Origin: Amycolatopsis sp.
GTDB taxonomy: Bacteria; Actinomycetota; Actinomycetes; Mycobacteriales; Pseudonocardiaceae
DNA: 64,000 bases
Direction: 5' to 3'
NCBI RefSeq assembly: GCF_025464955.1
Contig: NZ_JAODNM010000117.1
Span: 62,001 to 126,000, forward strand
In this document: positions 39,004-47,612 of the stretch, one piece after another
How the letters are laid out: each line of letters opens with the position of its first letter
How positions within the stretch are numbered: position 1 is the stretch's first letter
The notes under the pieces: model-generated
The model's database searches: none
Seen by the model: only the letters and a program-made list of their open reading frames with translations
What the model was told of the DNA's origin: nothing
Made by a program: the position numbers and the translations under genes

Positions 39004-39921
39004 ATGCGCTGGACACGAAGTCTTCGAGTGGCCGCGGTGCTCGCCGTAGGTGCCCTCGGTTTGACAGCTTGTGGGGGCAGCGACGCTCCGGCCGCGGCAC
39101 CGAGCAAGGGCGGCTCGCCGATCGTGGTGGCGTCGTTCAACTTCACCGACAGCCAGATCCTCGCCGAGCTCTACGCGCAGGCGCTGGAGGCCAAGGGCTA
39201 CCCGATCACGCGGAAGCTCAACCTCGGCACCCGCGAGCTGATCTACCCGGAGCTGAAGAAGGGCGACCTGCAGTTCCTGCCCGAGTACCAGGGCGCGGCC
39301 ATCCAGACCGGGTTCAGCGGTACGCCACAGAAGGACGCCGCGGGTGAGCACACGCAGCTCAGCGGCCTGTTCGCGCCGTTCAACGTCGGGTTGCTGAACT
39401 TCGCGCCCGCAGAGAACAAGAACACCTTCATCGTCAAGTCCGACCTGGCGAAGCAGAAGGGGCTCACCAAGCTGAGCGACCTGAAGAAGCTGGACAAGTT
39501 CGTCCTCGGTGGCGGCCCCGAGTGCGCGACGCGCATTCCGTGCTTCAAGGGCCTGACCGACGTCTACAAGCTGACCAACGCGTCGTTCAAGGCCATCCAG
39601 ACCGAGGGCCCGCGGCTCGAGCAGCTCAAGTCCGGGGTGCTCACCGGCATGGTCGTCGACTCGGTGGACCCGCTCGCCGGTGACCCGGCCTACACCGTCC
39701 TCACCGACGACCTGGGCATCGTCCCGACCGAGAACATCGTCCCGGCCGTCAGCAAGACGGTGCTCGACGCGCGCGGCGCCGATTTCGCCGCCGCCGTCAA
39801 CGCCGTCAGCGCGAAGCTGACCACGGACGAGCTTCGCGGCCTCGACAAGAGCGTCGACTCGGACGGCCAGAACCCGGCCGACGTCGCCAAGGACTGGCTG
39901 TCCAAGCAGGGCCTCGTCTAG
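39004..39921 (+). CDS. Osmoprotectant ABC transporter substrate-binding lipoprotein
   Basis: A 305-residue lipoprotein. The lipobox LTAC is at about residues 20-23. The mature protein is an OpuAC/ProX-type binding protein: VVASFNFTDSQILAELYAQALEAKGY (about residues 41-66), GTRELIYPELKKGDLQFLPEYQGAA, and PECATRIPCFKGLTDVYKL. It would capture glycine betaine, carnitine or choline outside the cell and deliver it to the divergent permeases. ATG 39004 is favoured; GTG 38992 is possible because GGGAG lies close to it. A 17-bp hairpin follows the gene. Confidence 0.88.
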   Translation: MRWTRSLRVAAVLAVGALGLTACGGSDAPAAAPSKGGSPIVVASFNFTDSQILAELYAQALEAKGYPITRKLNLGTRELIYPELKKGDLQFLPEYQGAAIQTGFSGTPQKDAAGEHTQLSGLFAPFNVGLLNFAPAENKNTFIVKSDLAKQKGLTKLSDLKKLDKFVLGGGPECATRIPCFKGLTDVYKLTNASFKAIQTEGPRLEQLKSGVLTGMVVDSVDPLAGDPAYTVLTDDLGIVPTENIVPAVSKTVLDARGADFAAAVNAVSAKLTTDELRGLDKSVDSDGQNPADVAKDWLSKQGLV

Positions 39922-39943
39922 GGACCGGGCCACCGAAAGCGCG

Positions 39944-39993
39944 CCCGGTGTCGTCGTGGGATCGTAACTACGACGGCCCACGACGACACCGGG
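39944..39993. terminator. Strong hairpin overlapping the next gene's ribosome-binding site
   Basis: Perfect 17-bp stem (39944-39960 with 39977-39993) and 16-nt loop, 22 nt after the binding-protein stop. The right arm ends CCGGG, covering part of GGGAG (39991-39995), the Shine-Dalgarno of the SRPBCC gene. It may act as a terminator for the first gene and limit translation of the second. Confidence 0.75.
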
Positions 39994-40000
39994 AGTGAGA

Positions 40001-40435
40001 ATGGCAAAGGTCACGGCCACCGCGGAGCGCACGATCGACGCCCCGCTGGAGAAGGTGCGCGCGCTCGTGGCGGACTACAGCGACACCCGCCCCAAGATCC
40101 TCACCGAGCAGTACCTGGACTACGAGGTCGCCGAGGGCGGCAGTGGCGCCGGTACAAAGGCCAGCTGGAAGCTGCAGGCGACATCGAAGCGCGTCCGCTC
40201 CATCGCCGCGACGGTCACCGAGCCGCAGCCCGGCACCTTCGTCGAGACCGACGCGAACTCCAGCATGATCACCACCTGGACGTTGCGCGAGGCCGGCACC
40301 GGCACCCTCGTCCGCATCGAGACCAGCTGGGACGGCGCCGGCGGCATCGGCGGCTTCTTCGAGAAGACCTTCGCGCCCGGCGGGCTCAAGCGGATCTACG
40401 ACGGCGTCCTGGTCAAGCTCGACAAGATCGCCTGA
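40001..40435 (+). CDS. SRPBCC-family protein (polyketide cyclase/START-like)
   Basis: A 144-residue SRPBCC protein with the usual opening TAERTIDAPLEKVRALVADYSDTRPKI, a mid-domain GSGAGTKASWKL, and a helical C-terminus GGFFEKTFAPGGLKRIYDGVLVKLDKI that closes the ligand pocket. The ligand is unknown. GGGAG lies five bases before ATG 40001, but this site is partly inside the hairpin at 39944-39993. The in-frame GTG 39995 overlaps that site and is unlikely. It may be read from a promoter within the hairpin gap or by readthrough from the binding-protein gene. Confidence 0.82.
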   Translation: MAKVTATAERTIDAPLEKVRALVADYSDTRPKILTEQYLDYEVAEGGSGAGTKASWKLQATSKRVRSIAATVTEPQPGTFVETDANSSMITTWTLREAGTGTLVRIETSWDGAGGIGGFFEKTFAPGGLKRIYDGVLVKLDKIA

Positions 40436-40547
40436 CTCCTGTGGGTCTCCTCACAAACGGAATCATCGCCCCGGTTAGCTGGTTGTCGACCTTGGAAGCG
40501 CGGGCACCCCGCGCGATCATCTCACGAGACGTACTTGGAGTTCACCG

Positions 40548-41564
40548 GTGAACGCACCCGCACAGGCCACAGAGATCCACCTCGCCGCGCGCCCCCAGGG
40601 CACGCCGACGCCGGCTGACTTCTCCATTGTGGACATCGAAATCCCGAAGCCGGCCGACGGGCAGATCCTCGTCCGCAACCTGGTCCTCAGTGTCGACCCG
40701 TACATGCGGGGCCGGATGAGCGACGCGAAGTCCTACGCGGCGCCGTACGAGATCGGCCAGGTGATGACCGGCGGCGCGCTCGGCGAGGTCATCGAATCCA
40801 CTGTGGACGCCTTCAAGCCCGGTGACACCGTGCTGCACCAGGCCGGCTGGCGGACCCACGCCGCCATCGACGCCAAGCACGCGGTCAAGGTCGACCCGGC
40901 CGCCGCGCCGCTGACGACGTACCTCGGTGTGCTCGGCATGACCGGGCTCACCGCGTATGCCGGCCTGTTCGAGACCGCCGAGTTCAAGGCGGGTGACACG
41001 GTGTTCGTCTCCGGCGCGGCCGGCGCCGTCGGCTCCATCGTCGGGCAGCTCGCGAAGCTCAAGGGCGCCAAGCGCGTCATCGGCAGCGCGGGTTCGGCGG
41101 AGAAGGTGCGCCACCTGATCGACGACCTCGGCTTCGACGCCGCCTTCAACTACAAGGACAGCCCGGTCGCCGAGCAGCTCCGCGAGGCCGCGCCCGAGGG
41201 CATCGACGTCTACTTCGACAACGTCGGCGGCGAGCACCTCGAAGCGGCCATCAGCTCGATGAACCTGCACGGCCACATGGCCATCTGCGGGATGATTTCG
41301 CAGTACAACGCCACCGAGCCGGCGTCGGCGCCGCGCAACCTGAGCCAGATCATCGCGAAGCGCTTCACCATGCGCGGCGTGCTGGTCGGCGACCACTTCG
41401 GCCTCCAGCCGAAGTTCGTCGCCGAGGTCGCCCCGCTGGTCGCCGGTGGTGAGCTGAAGTACGCCGAGACCGTCGTCGAGGGCATCCGCACCATGCCGCA
41501 GGCGTTCATCGACATGCTCGCCGGTGCCAATACCGGCAAAATGCTCATCCGCGTTGCCGGCTGA
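40548..41564 (+). CDS. NADPH-dependent oxidoreductase, MDR family (zinc-independent)
   Basis: A 338-residue medium-chain dehydrogenase/reductase without zinc ligands, similar to prostaglandin/leukotriene reductases and curcumin reductase. It has VDPYMRGRMSDAKSYAAPYEIGQ (about residues 50-72), the nucleotide loop SGAAGAVGSIVGQLAK (about 153-168) and DVYFDNVGGEHLEAAI. It reduces activated double bonds with NADPH. GTG 40548 has a TTGGAG-type site about ten bases upstream. A terminator follows at 41584. Confidence 0.88.
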   Translation: MNAPAQATEIHLAARPQGTPTPADFSIVDIEIPKPADGQILVRNLVLSVDPYMRGRMSDAKSYAAPYEIGQVMTGGALGEVIESTVDAFKPGDTVLHQAGWRTHAAIDAKHAVKVDPAAAPLTTYLGVLGMTGLTAYAGLFETAEFKAGDTVFVSGAAGAVGSIVGQLAKLKGAKRVIGSAGSAEKVRHLIDDLGFDAAFNYKDSPVAEQLREAAPEGIDVYFDNVGGEHLEAAISSMNLHGHMAICGMISQYNATEPASAPRNLSQIIAKRFTMRGVLVGDHFGLQPKFVAEVAPLVAGGELKYAETVVEGIRTMPQAFIDMLAGANTGKMLIRVAG

Positions 41565-41583
41565 CCCCGCTCAGTAATCTTTT

Positions 41584-41628
41584 CCGAGGCTGTTACGAGT
41601 ACGTATCCTGTACTCGTAACAGCCTCGG
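41584..41628 (+). terminator. Strong hairpin terminator
   Basis: An 18-bp perfect stem (CCGAGGCTGTTACGAGTA and complement) with a 9-nt loop, 20 nt after the MDR reductase stop. It is less GC-rich than the other terminators. Confidence 0.9.
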
Positions 41629-41948
41629 GTGCGTTTAGTGGAAATAGATCACAGACGTGATTCCCGTGGGTTTCGGATACGACAGTGGGACGAACGTCAC
41701 CGCTGCCGGTTACCTTGTTGCGCAGCAAATCCGCACGTGGTGGGATCTACACCACGATTATTGGGCTATTCGGCGTAGCGGAGTTGACTGCCTCCCTGCC
41801 GCTGCTTACCGTGCATCGCGGGCGAAGCCGACCACGTTGTTTGATCACGAACTCCAACCGCAGTGTGTTGATCCGGCTTGAGCAACCCGGGGTAATGAAA
41901 TCCCGGCGGACCCCGATATGAAGACTGCCGGAAGGAAAACGGACTGCG
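41629..41948 (+). other. Long leader region before the sensor kinase operon
   Basis: 320 nt without a convincing gene, of lower GC content than its surroundings. GGAAGGA near 41930 is the only ribosome-binding-like motif, 12 nt before the kinase GTG. It probably holds the conservon promoter and a long 5' leader. Confidence 0.4.
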
Positions 41949-44312
41949 GTGAAGCGGATCTCCCTGCGACGAAGCCGAGGCTCGTCAATCAGATCGCGAG
42001 TGCTCGCGATCGCCCTGATTCCGAGTATCACCCTGCTCGTGGCCGGGGTCGTGCTGGCGAGCTACCTGATCATCGGCGCGGTCGGGACGCGGTCCTTCGC
42101 CACCAAGATCCGGGACTCCGAGCAGCCGTCGATCCCGTTCTTCGTTGCCACACAGGAAGAACGCCGCGTGGCGTTGGGCGCCATCGCCGGCAACCAGACG
42201 GACCGTGCCGCGCTGGCGACGCAGCGCAGCCAGACCGACGCCGCCGCCGCGGCCGTGCTGGCCAACCTCCAGGGCTTCGTCGGCGACGTGCCGCCCAGCG
42301 TGCAGCAGAACATCGCCACCGAAGGCGCGTTGCTGGCCAAGCTGCCGCAGATGCGCCAGCAGGCCGACGCCGGCCAGCTCTCGCTCACCGCGGCGTACGA
42401 CTATTACAACCAGATCATCGACCAGTTCGTACTGGGGCTGGCCGGTCTCGCCCAGGACGCGCCGGACGCGCAGAACGCCTACCTGCGCCTCATCGCCGTG
42501 CCGCTGTTCACCAGCGCCGACGAAATGGAGCGCAGCGACGCCCTGTCCGCTGCCGGAGTCGCGGCCGGCGGGCTCTCGGACGACGATTTCCGCACTTACA
42601 CCGCGCAAGTCGGCGCATACCACGCCCAGCTGCTGTCCGCGGTCCCGAACATGATCCCCGAGGTCAAGGCCGGCTACGACCAGCTCGTGTCCGGCGACGC
42701 GTGGCACACCCTCACCACAGTCGAGAACTCGTTCCTCCGCAGCAGCCACCTCAGCCTCCAGGTGGCCGAGGCCGAATGGCACGGTGCGTCCCGCGACGTC
42801 GGAAACAGCCTGATGGGCCTGTTCGTCCAGCAGAGCCGCTTCGCCACGGGCTCGGCGATCGACCAGGCCGACCGCACGTTGGTGGGTTCGCTGATCGCCG
42901 CCGCGATCGCGCTGCTGCTCGCGATCGGTGTGTTCTTCGTCGCGCTGAGGCTGTCGAGCCGGCTCATCAGCAGGCTCACCAAGCTCCGCGCGGACACCCT
43001 CGACATCGCCGACGTCCGGATGCCCCAGCTCGTCATGCGCGTCCGGGCCGGTGAGGAAGTCGACCTCGACGCCGAGGTCGCGCTGCTCGACCACGGTGAC
43101 GACGAGATCGGCCAGGTCGCCGAGGCGTTCAACAAGGCCCAGCAGACCGCGATCGCGGCGGCGCTGGACGAGGCGAAAATGCGGGAGGGCACCAAGGCCG
43201 TCTTCTTGAACATCGCGCACCGCAGCCAGGTCATCGTGCACCGCCAGCTCAAGGTGCTCGACCAGGCCGAGCGCAAGCAGGAGGACCCGGACCAGCTGGA
43301 CACGCTGTTCCAGCTCGACCACCTCTCCACCCGCGCGCGGCGCAACGCGGAGAACCTGATCATCCTCGGTGGCGGTCAGCCGGGAAGGCAGTGGCGGAAC
43401 CCGGTCGGGCTCGCCGAAGTCGTCCGCGGCGCGTCGGCCGAGACCGAGGACTTCGCCCGCGTGAAGATGTCCAAGCTGCCGTCGATCGCGGTCAACGGAC
43501 TCGTCGTCGGCGACCTCGTGCACCTGCTCGCCGAGCTGATCGACAACGCGACGGCGTTCTCGCCGCCGACGTCGAAGGTGGAGATCCGCGGGAACGTGGT
43601 CGGCCGGGGCGTGGTGATCGAGGTCGAGGATCAGGGGCTCGGCATCGAGTCCGAGGCCGCTGACGAGTTCAACGAGCTGCTCCGGAACCCGCCTGACTTC
43701 GGCATCATGGCGCTGTCGACCGAGCCGCGCCTTGGCCTCTTCGTCGTCGCGCGGCTCGCTGCCCGGCACGGCATCGCGGTGACGCTGCGCGAATCGGCGT
43801 ACGGCGGCACTCGGGCGATCGTGCTCGTGAAGTCGGAGTTACTCGGCTCGCTGCCGGAACCGGAAGAAGCTCCGCCGGTCGAGGACGCAGCTCCGGCCCG
43901 GCGTCCGCGGCATCGCACCGAGGTCCCGGTCGAACCGGCGGCCGCTCCCGCGCCCGCTCCGGTGGCCGTGGCCGACCTCCCGGTGCGGCCGCGCGTCGAC
44001 ATGTTCCGGCCGCAGCCGCCGGCCTGGCCCGCCCAGGAACCCCGGCCCGTTCCGCAGCAGAGCCGCCCGCCGCAGTCGCACGGACCGGAGGCGCCCGGCA
44101 GGCCCCCGCTCCCGCAACGTCGTCGGCAGCAGAACCTCGTTCCGCAGCTCATGACCGAACGAACCGAGCGGCCCGTCGAGCGTGAGTCGGCGGGCGCGGG
44201 AACACCGGAGCAGGCCAGGAGCCGGCTCTCGGCGTTCCAGCAGGGCACCCGGCGTGCCCGTGACCAGGAGCCGGACCTCACCCAAGTCACCACTAATGGA
44301 GAGCAGAACTGA
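41949..44312 (+). CDS. Nitrate/nitrite-sensing histidine-kinase-like protein (conservon CvnA)
   Basis: A 787-residue membrane sensor. A membrane helix (residues 19-41) is followed by an extracytoplasmic NIT-type domain (about 50-310), a second membrane helix (VGSLIAAAIALLLAIGVFFVAL), a HAMP linker, and a cytoplasmic region. There, AHRSQVIVHRQLKVLDQAE and LDTLFQLDHLSTRARRNAENLIIL correspond to the dimerisation segment and ELIDNATAFSPPTSKVEI and VEDQGLGIE to the ATPase domain. A long Pro-rich tail follows. The canonical phospho-histidine H-box is replaced by LDHLSTR. It is the first gene of a four-gene conservon. A TTA codon is at 43839. Confidence 0.88.
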   Translation: MKRISLRRSRGSSIRSRVLAIALIPSITLLVAGVVLASYLIIGAVGTRSFATKIRDSEQPSIPFFVATQEERRVALGAIAGNQTDRAALATQRSQTDAAAAAVLANLQGFVGDVPPSVQQNIATEGALLAKLPQMRQQADAGQLSLTAAYDYYNQIIDQFVLGLAGLAQDAPDAQNAYLRLIAVPLFTSADEMERSDALSAAGVAAGGLSDDDFRTYTAQVGAYHAQLLSAVPNMIPEVKAGYDQLVSGDAWHTLTTVENSFLRSSHLSLQVAEAEWHGASRDVGNSLMGLFVQQSRFATGSAIDQADRTLVGSLIAAAIALLLAIGVFFVALRLSSRLISRLTKLRADTLDIADVRMPQLVMRVRAGEEVDLDAEVALLDHGDDEIGQVAEAFNKAQQTAIAAALDEAKMREGTKAVFLNIAHRSQVIVHRQLKVLDQAERKQEDPDQLDTLFQLDHLSTRARRNAENLIILGGGQPGRQWRNPVGLAEVVRGASAETEDFARVKMSKLPSIAVNGLVVGDLVHLLAELIDNATAFSPPTSKVEIRGNVVGRGVVIEVEDQGLGIESEAADEFNELLRNPPDFGIMALSTEPRLGLFVVARLAARHGIAVTLRESAYGGTRAIVLVKSELLGSLPEPEEAPPVEDAAPARRPRHRTEVPVEPAAAPAPAPVAVADLPVRPRVDMFRPQPPAWPAQEPRPVPQQSRPPQSHGPEAPGRPPLPQRRRQQNLVPQLMTERTERPVERESAGAGTPEQARSRLSAFQQGTRRARDQEPDLTQVTTNGEQN

Positions 44313-44731
44313 TGGTCAATCCGGGAGTCAGTGAGCTCGACTGGTTGCTCGACGACCTGGTCAAACGGGTCGCGGGCGCCGACAGAGCCGTGGTGCTTTC
44401 GGCCGACGGCCTGCTGATCGGCCGCTCCGGCAATCTGTCCGAAGAGGACGCTGAACATCTATCGGCGGTCGCTTCGGCGTTCCAGAGCCTCGCCAGGGGC
44501 ACGGGACGGCATTTCGGCGGCGGCAACGTGCGGCAGACCATGGTCGAGATGGACCACGCGTTCCTCTTCGTCACCGCGGCCGGCCGCGGGGCGTGCCTGG
44601 CGCTGCTCGCCAGTGAGAACGCGGACATCGGCATGGTCGCCTATGAGATGAACCTGATGGTCAAGCGTGTCGGGGCGGTGCTCACGTCCGCTCCTCGGGT
44701 GCCCAGTGTGCTCGACTCCGGCTCGCCATGA
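44312..44731 (+). CDS. Roadblock/LC7 domain protein (conservon CvnB)
   Basis: A 139-residue roadblock/LC7 protein (LDWLLDDLVKRVAGADRAVVLSADGLLIGRSG near residues 8-40, then TMVEMDHAFLFVTAAGRGACLALLAS). In conservons it acts with the GTPase as part of a membrane-associated complex that resembles eukaryotic G-protein systems. The ATG shares a base with the kinase stop (TGATG) and its own stop overlaps the DUF742 start by ATGA, so translation is coupled. Confidence 0.92.
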   Translation: MVNPGVSELDWLLDDLVKRVAGADRAVVLSADGLLIGRSGNLSEEDAEHLSAVASAFQSLARGTGRHFGGGNVRQTMVEMDHAFLFVTAAGRGACLALLASENADIGMVAYEMNLMVKRVGAVLTSAPRVPSVLDSGSP

Positions 44732-45093
44732 GACCGCGCGGAGAAGAGTGGTTCGACGAGGCGGCCGGCCCTTTGGTCCGGCCGTACGCGGTGACGGGCG
44801 GGCGCACCCGCTCGGATACGCTCGGGCTCGACCTGATCACTCTCGTCGTCGCGCTGCGGCCGCCGTCGGCGGGCATGGACGCGGAGTACGCGCGGATTCT
44901 TCGCCTGTGCCAGCATCCGCAGTCGGTGGCGGAGGTGGCCGCGCGGATCGACCTGCCGCTGCCGGTGGTCAAGGTCATGCTCAGCGATCTCATCGAACAG
45001 AAACACGTCCTGTTCCGGACCGCCGCGCCGGTGACGGACGCCCCCAACAAGCACGTACTCCAGGCGGTTCTTGATGGCATTCGTAAGCTCTGA
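44728..45093 (+). CDS. DUF742 protein (conservon CvnC)
   Basis: A 121-residue DUF742 protein: RPYAVTGGRTRSDTLGLDLITLVVAL near residues 19-45, then YARILRLCQHPQSVAEVAARIDLPLPVVKVMLSDLI, a winged-helix-like segment. It is the third gene of the conservon. The stop lies 20 nt inside the GTPase gene, the normal layout for these operons. Its role is not established beyond membership in the complex. Confidence 0.92.
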   Translation: MRPRGEEWFDEAAGPLVRPYAVTGGRTRSDTLGLDLITLVVALRPPSAGMDAEYARILRLCQHPQSVAEVAARIDLPLPVVKVMLSDLIEQKHVLFRTAAPVTDAPNKHVLQAVLDGIRKL

Positions 45094-45649
45094 ACCACGG
45101 CGATCGCTGACCGCGAGTGCGGTGAAGATCGTTATCGCCGGCGGGTTCGGGGTCGGCAAGACCACCATGGTCGGCTCGGTGAGCGAGATCGCGCCGTTGC
45201 GGACCGAGGAGCTGATCACCGAGGCGTCCGCGGGCGTCGACGATCTTTCCGGCGTCGAGAACAAGAAGACGACGACCGTCGCGCTCGACTTCGGCCGGAT
45301 CACCATCAACCCCGAGCTGATCCTGTACCTGTTCGGTACGCCGGGGCAGGATCGGTTTTGGTTCCTGTGGGACGAACTCGCCGACGGCGCCCTGGGCGCA
45401 GTCGTCCTGGCCGACACTCGCCGGCTCGACAGCTGCTTTGCCGCGGTGGACTTCTTCGAGCGTCGCGGGCTTCCGTTCGTCGTCGGCGTCAACTGCTTCG
45501 ACGGCGCGTACCGCTATGGCACCGAGGAGGTCCGTGGCGCTCTCGACCTTGGCCCCGACGTGCCGATGCTGCTGTGCGACGCGCGGGACAAGGAGTCGAC
45601 GAAGCAGGTCCTCGTGCGGCTGCTCGAACACCTCATGGTGACGACGTAG
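45074..45649 (+). CDS. Small GTPase (conservon CvnD)
   Basis: A 191-residue Ras-like GTPase. The P-loop is GGFGVGKTT (residues 23-31), switch II contains LFGTPGQDRFWFLWDE, and the base-specificity loop is NCFDG in place of NKxD, as usual in CvnD proteins. ATG 45074 overlaps DUF742 by 20 nt. GTP-dependent cycling with the roadblock protein probably transmits the kinase signal at the membrane. Confidence 0.92.
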   Translation: MAFVSSEPRRSLTASAVKIVIAGGFGVGKTTMVGSVSEIAPLRTEELITEASAGVDDLSGVENKKTTTVALDFGRITINPELILYLFGTPGQDRFWFLWDELADGALGAVVLADTRRLDSCFAAVDFFERRGLPFVVGVNCFDGAYRYGTEEVRGALDLGPDVPMLLCDARDKESTKQVLVRLLEHLMVTT

Positions 45650-45707
45650 GGCGTTACAAAGATGTGCCCTCTTCCGCGACGCGCTCAGAGCGTCGATGAT
45701 GGTGTCC

Positions 45708-46178
45708 ATGGGAGACAGCGCATACGGACCAGGTGACGGGCCACCGCCGAGGGTTCCGGACGAAGGAGAGCTTGCCCGGGTACTCGGCGAGTACAGCATG
45801 GGTGCCTTGGCGGCGGTCCGGAAGGACGGCCATCCGCATCTGTCCACAGTGGCCTATGCGTGGGACGCCGGGCAGCGGATCGCGCGGATCTCGACGACCG
45901 CGGACCGGGCGAAGGTCGGCATGCTGCGGCGAGATCCCCGGAGCGCGCTTTATGTGTCCACTCCGGACTTCATGCTGTTCGCCGTCGGCGAGGGAGACGT
46001 CGAGATCTCGCCGGTCAGCACGGTTCCCGGCGACGCGACGGGCCTCGAACTGCTTGCCATGACCCCCGGCTACGCCGACCCCGAAGACGAGGCGGCGTAC
46101 CTCAAGCAGATGGTCGCCGACCGACGCCTGGTCCTCCGCCTCCACGTCACTCGCCTCTACGGCACCTCCCTGCGCTAG
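45708..46178 (+). CDS. Pyridoxamine-5'-phosphate oxidase-like (F420/flavin-binding) protein
   Basis: A 156-residue PNPOx-like split-barrel protein: LGEYSMGALAAVRKDGHPHLSTVAYAWDAGQRIARISTTADRAKVGMLRRDPRSALYVST (about residues 24-84) holds the cofactor-binding core. Actinobacterial members use F420 or flavin; the exact cofactor and substrate are not clear. ATG 45708 and ATG 45696 are both possible; neither has a strong ribosome-binding site. It is 58 nt after the conservon. Confidence 0.78.
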   Translation: MGDSAYGPGDGPPPRVPDEGELARVLGEYSMGALAAVRKDGHPHLSTVAYAWDAGQRIARISTTADRAKVGMLRRDPRSALYVSTPDFMLFAVGEGDVEISPVSTVPGDATGLELLAMTPGYADPEDEAAYLKQMVADRRLVLRLHVTRLYGTSLR

Positions 46179-46215
46179 CTCGTTGCACACGCATGTAACC
46201 CGCGTGCGCAAGGAC

Positions 46216-46280
46216 CGCAACTCGACGGCGAGTTGCGGTAGTCAGGGTCGGTAAGGATCGCAACTCGACGGCGAGTTGCG
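46216..46280. repeat. Two tandem copies of the 22-nt palindrome
   Basis: CGCAACTCG-ACGG-CGAGTTGCG at 46216-46237 and again at 46259-46280, 43 nt apart, in the gap between convergent genes. Same unit as at 8240 and 9205. Confidence 0.85.
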
Positions 46281-46283
46281 TGG

Positions 46284-46736
46284 TCAGCCGGTGAGGACGA
46301 GGTAGGGGCCGTGGCGGGAGACGGGGTGGAAACCCAGGTGCCCCAACAGGAGCAGGCCGCGGGAGTTGCCGCGGCGGACGGTCGCGCGGAAGCGGTCGCT
46401 GCCGGTCAGCTGCCGGGCGTGGGTCAGTACGGCCGTGCCGAACGCCTCGGTGTCGCCACGGGCACGCAGGTCCGGGCGCATCGCGACGCCGACGTCCGCG
46501 ACTCCGGATTGCTCATCCAGGCCGGCCACGCGGGCTTCGTCGCCGACGCAGAAGTAGCCGATCAGCTCGCCGGAAACGCCGCTGAGCACGGCAAAATAGC
46601 CGCCATCCGCGTTGGCGGGCCCCGCTTCGGCGGCCGAATCGAAGATGTCCCACGGGCCTTCTCGACGCCAGAGCGCGATCAGTTCCGCGTCGGAAGTCTC
46701 AAGTGGACTGACGCGTAACGGCGTCAGCGAGTTCAG
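46284..46736 (-). CDS. GNAT-family acetyltransferase, probable CTG start
   Basis: A GNAT protein of about 150 residues: LRVSPLETSDAELIALWRREGPWDIF at the start, GYFAVLSGVSGELIGYFCVGDEA in the middle, and the acetyl-CoA motif DVGVAMRPDLRARGDTEAFGTAVLTHA followed by ATVRRGNSRGLLLLGHLGFHPV. In this frame no ATG, GTG or TTG occurs between the purU stop and the domain. The CTG at 46736 overlaps the purU stop as CTGA and gives a protein starting (M)NSLTPLRVSPL. That is the same geometry as an ATGA overlap. The acceptor substrate is unknown. Confidence 0.7.
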   Translation of the reverse strand: MNSLTPLRVSPLETSDAELIALWRREGPWDIFDSAAEAGPANADGGYFAVLSGVSGELIGYFCVGDEARVAGLDEQSGVADVGVAMRPDLRARGDTEAFGTAVLTHARQLTGSDRFRATVRRGNSRGLLLLGHLGFHPVSRHGPYLVLTG

Positions 46737-47608
46737 AACACGACCGTTTTGTTGCCGTGCACGAGAACTCTGCTTTCGAGATGCCAGCGCAGTCCGCGCG
46801 CGAGCGTCACCTTCTCCACGTCCCGGCCCTTGCGAACCATGTCGGCCACCGAATCGCCGTGGTTGACGCGCATGACGTCCTGCTCGACGATCGGCCCGGC
46901 GTCGAGGTCCGCGCTGACGTAGTGGCAGGTCGCGCCGACCAGCTTGACGCCGCGGGTATACGCCTGGTGGTACGGCTTCGCGCCGACGAACGACGGCAGG
47001 AAGCTGTGGTGGATGTTCAGCGCCCGCCCCTGCCACGCCTCGCACAGCTCCGCGGGTAGCACCTGCATGAACCGCGCGAGCACGATCGCGTGCGGGTCGT
47101 GTTTGTCGACCAGCTGACGCACCCGCGCGAACGCCGCCGCCTTGCCCTCTGGGTCGCCCGCCGGGAACGGGACGTGGAAGAACGGGATGCCGTGGCCCCT
47201 GGTCACCGGGCCGAGTGTGGCGTGGTTACCGATCACCGCGCACACCCTCGCGTCCAGCTCGCCGGCGGTGACGCGGCCGAGCAGGTCGTACAGGCAGTGC
47301 CCCTCCTTCGACACGAGCAGCACCACGCGCCGCTGCTCGCCGGTGTCGTCGACCTTCCAGCCCGACTCGGCGGACAGCGCCGTCGCGACCGTGCCGAACC
47401 GCGTGCGCAGCTCTTCGACGCCGAACGGGAGCGAGTCCGCGCGGACTACCTGCCTGGTGAAGAACCAGCCCGTGTCCGGGTCGGTGTGGTAGGACGCCTC
47501 GACGATCCAACCACCCGCGTCGGCGAGGAAACCGGCGATCCCGGCGACGATCCCCATGCGGTCCGGGCAGCCGAAGGTGATGATGTAGCGACGCTCATCA
47601 GTAGGCAC
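46733..47608 (-). CDS. purU: Formyltetrahydrofolate deformylase
   Basis: A 291-residue PurU. An N-terminal ACT domain (YIITFGCPDRMGIVAGIAGFLADAGGWIVEASYHTDPDTGWFF, residues 8-50) is followed by a formyltransferase-like domain: VIGNHATLGPV, the catalytic region ALNIHHSFLPSFVGAKPYHQAYTRGVK with conserved His, and GATCHYVSADLDAGPIVEQDV. It hydrolyses 10-formyl-THF to formate and THF, balancing one-carbon units. The start is GTG. It is upstream of the GNAT gene (CTGA overlap). Confidence 0.95.
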   Translation of the reverse strand: MPTDERRYIITFGCPDRMGIVAGIAGFLADAGGWIVEASYHTDPDTGWFFTRQVVRADSLPFGVEELRTRFGTVATALSAESGWKVDDTGEQRRVVLLVSKEGHCLYDLLGRVTAGELDARVCAVIGNHATLGPVTRGHGIPFFHVPFPAGDPEGKAAAFARVRQLVDKHDPHAIVLARFMQVLPAELCEAWQGRALNIHHSFLPSFVGAKPYHQAYTRGVKLVGATCHYVSADLDAGPIVEQDVMRVNHGDSVADMVRKGRDVEKVTLARGLRWHLESRVLVHGNKTVVF

Positions 47609-47612
47609 GGAG

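Noticed and set aside
37444..40032. An 862-codon open frame on the minus strand
   Set aside because: Only the last 240 codons are the permease. The rest is antisense to the second permease and the binding-protein gene and reflects GC-rich shadow reading.
41629..41948. A small gene upstream of the sensor kinase
   Set aside because: Short frames exist but none has a ribosome-binding site or domain; the region is better explained as a leader.
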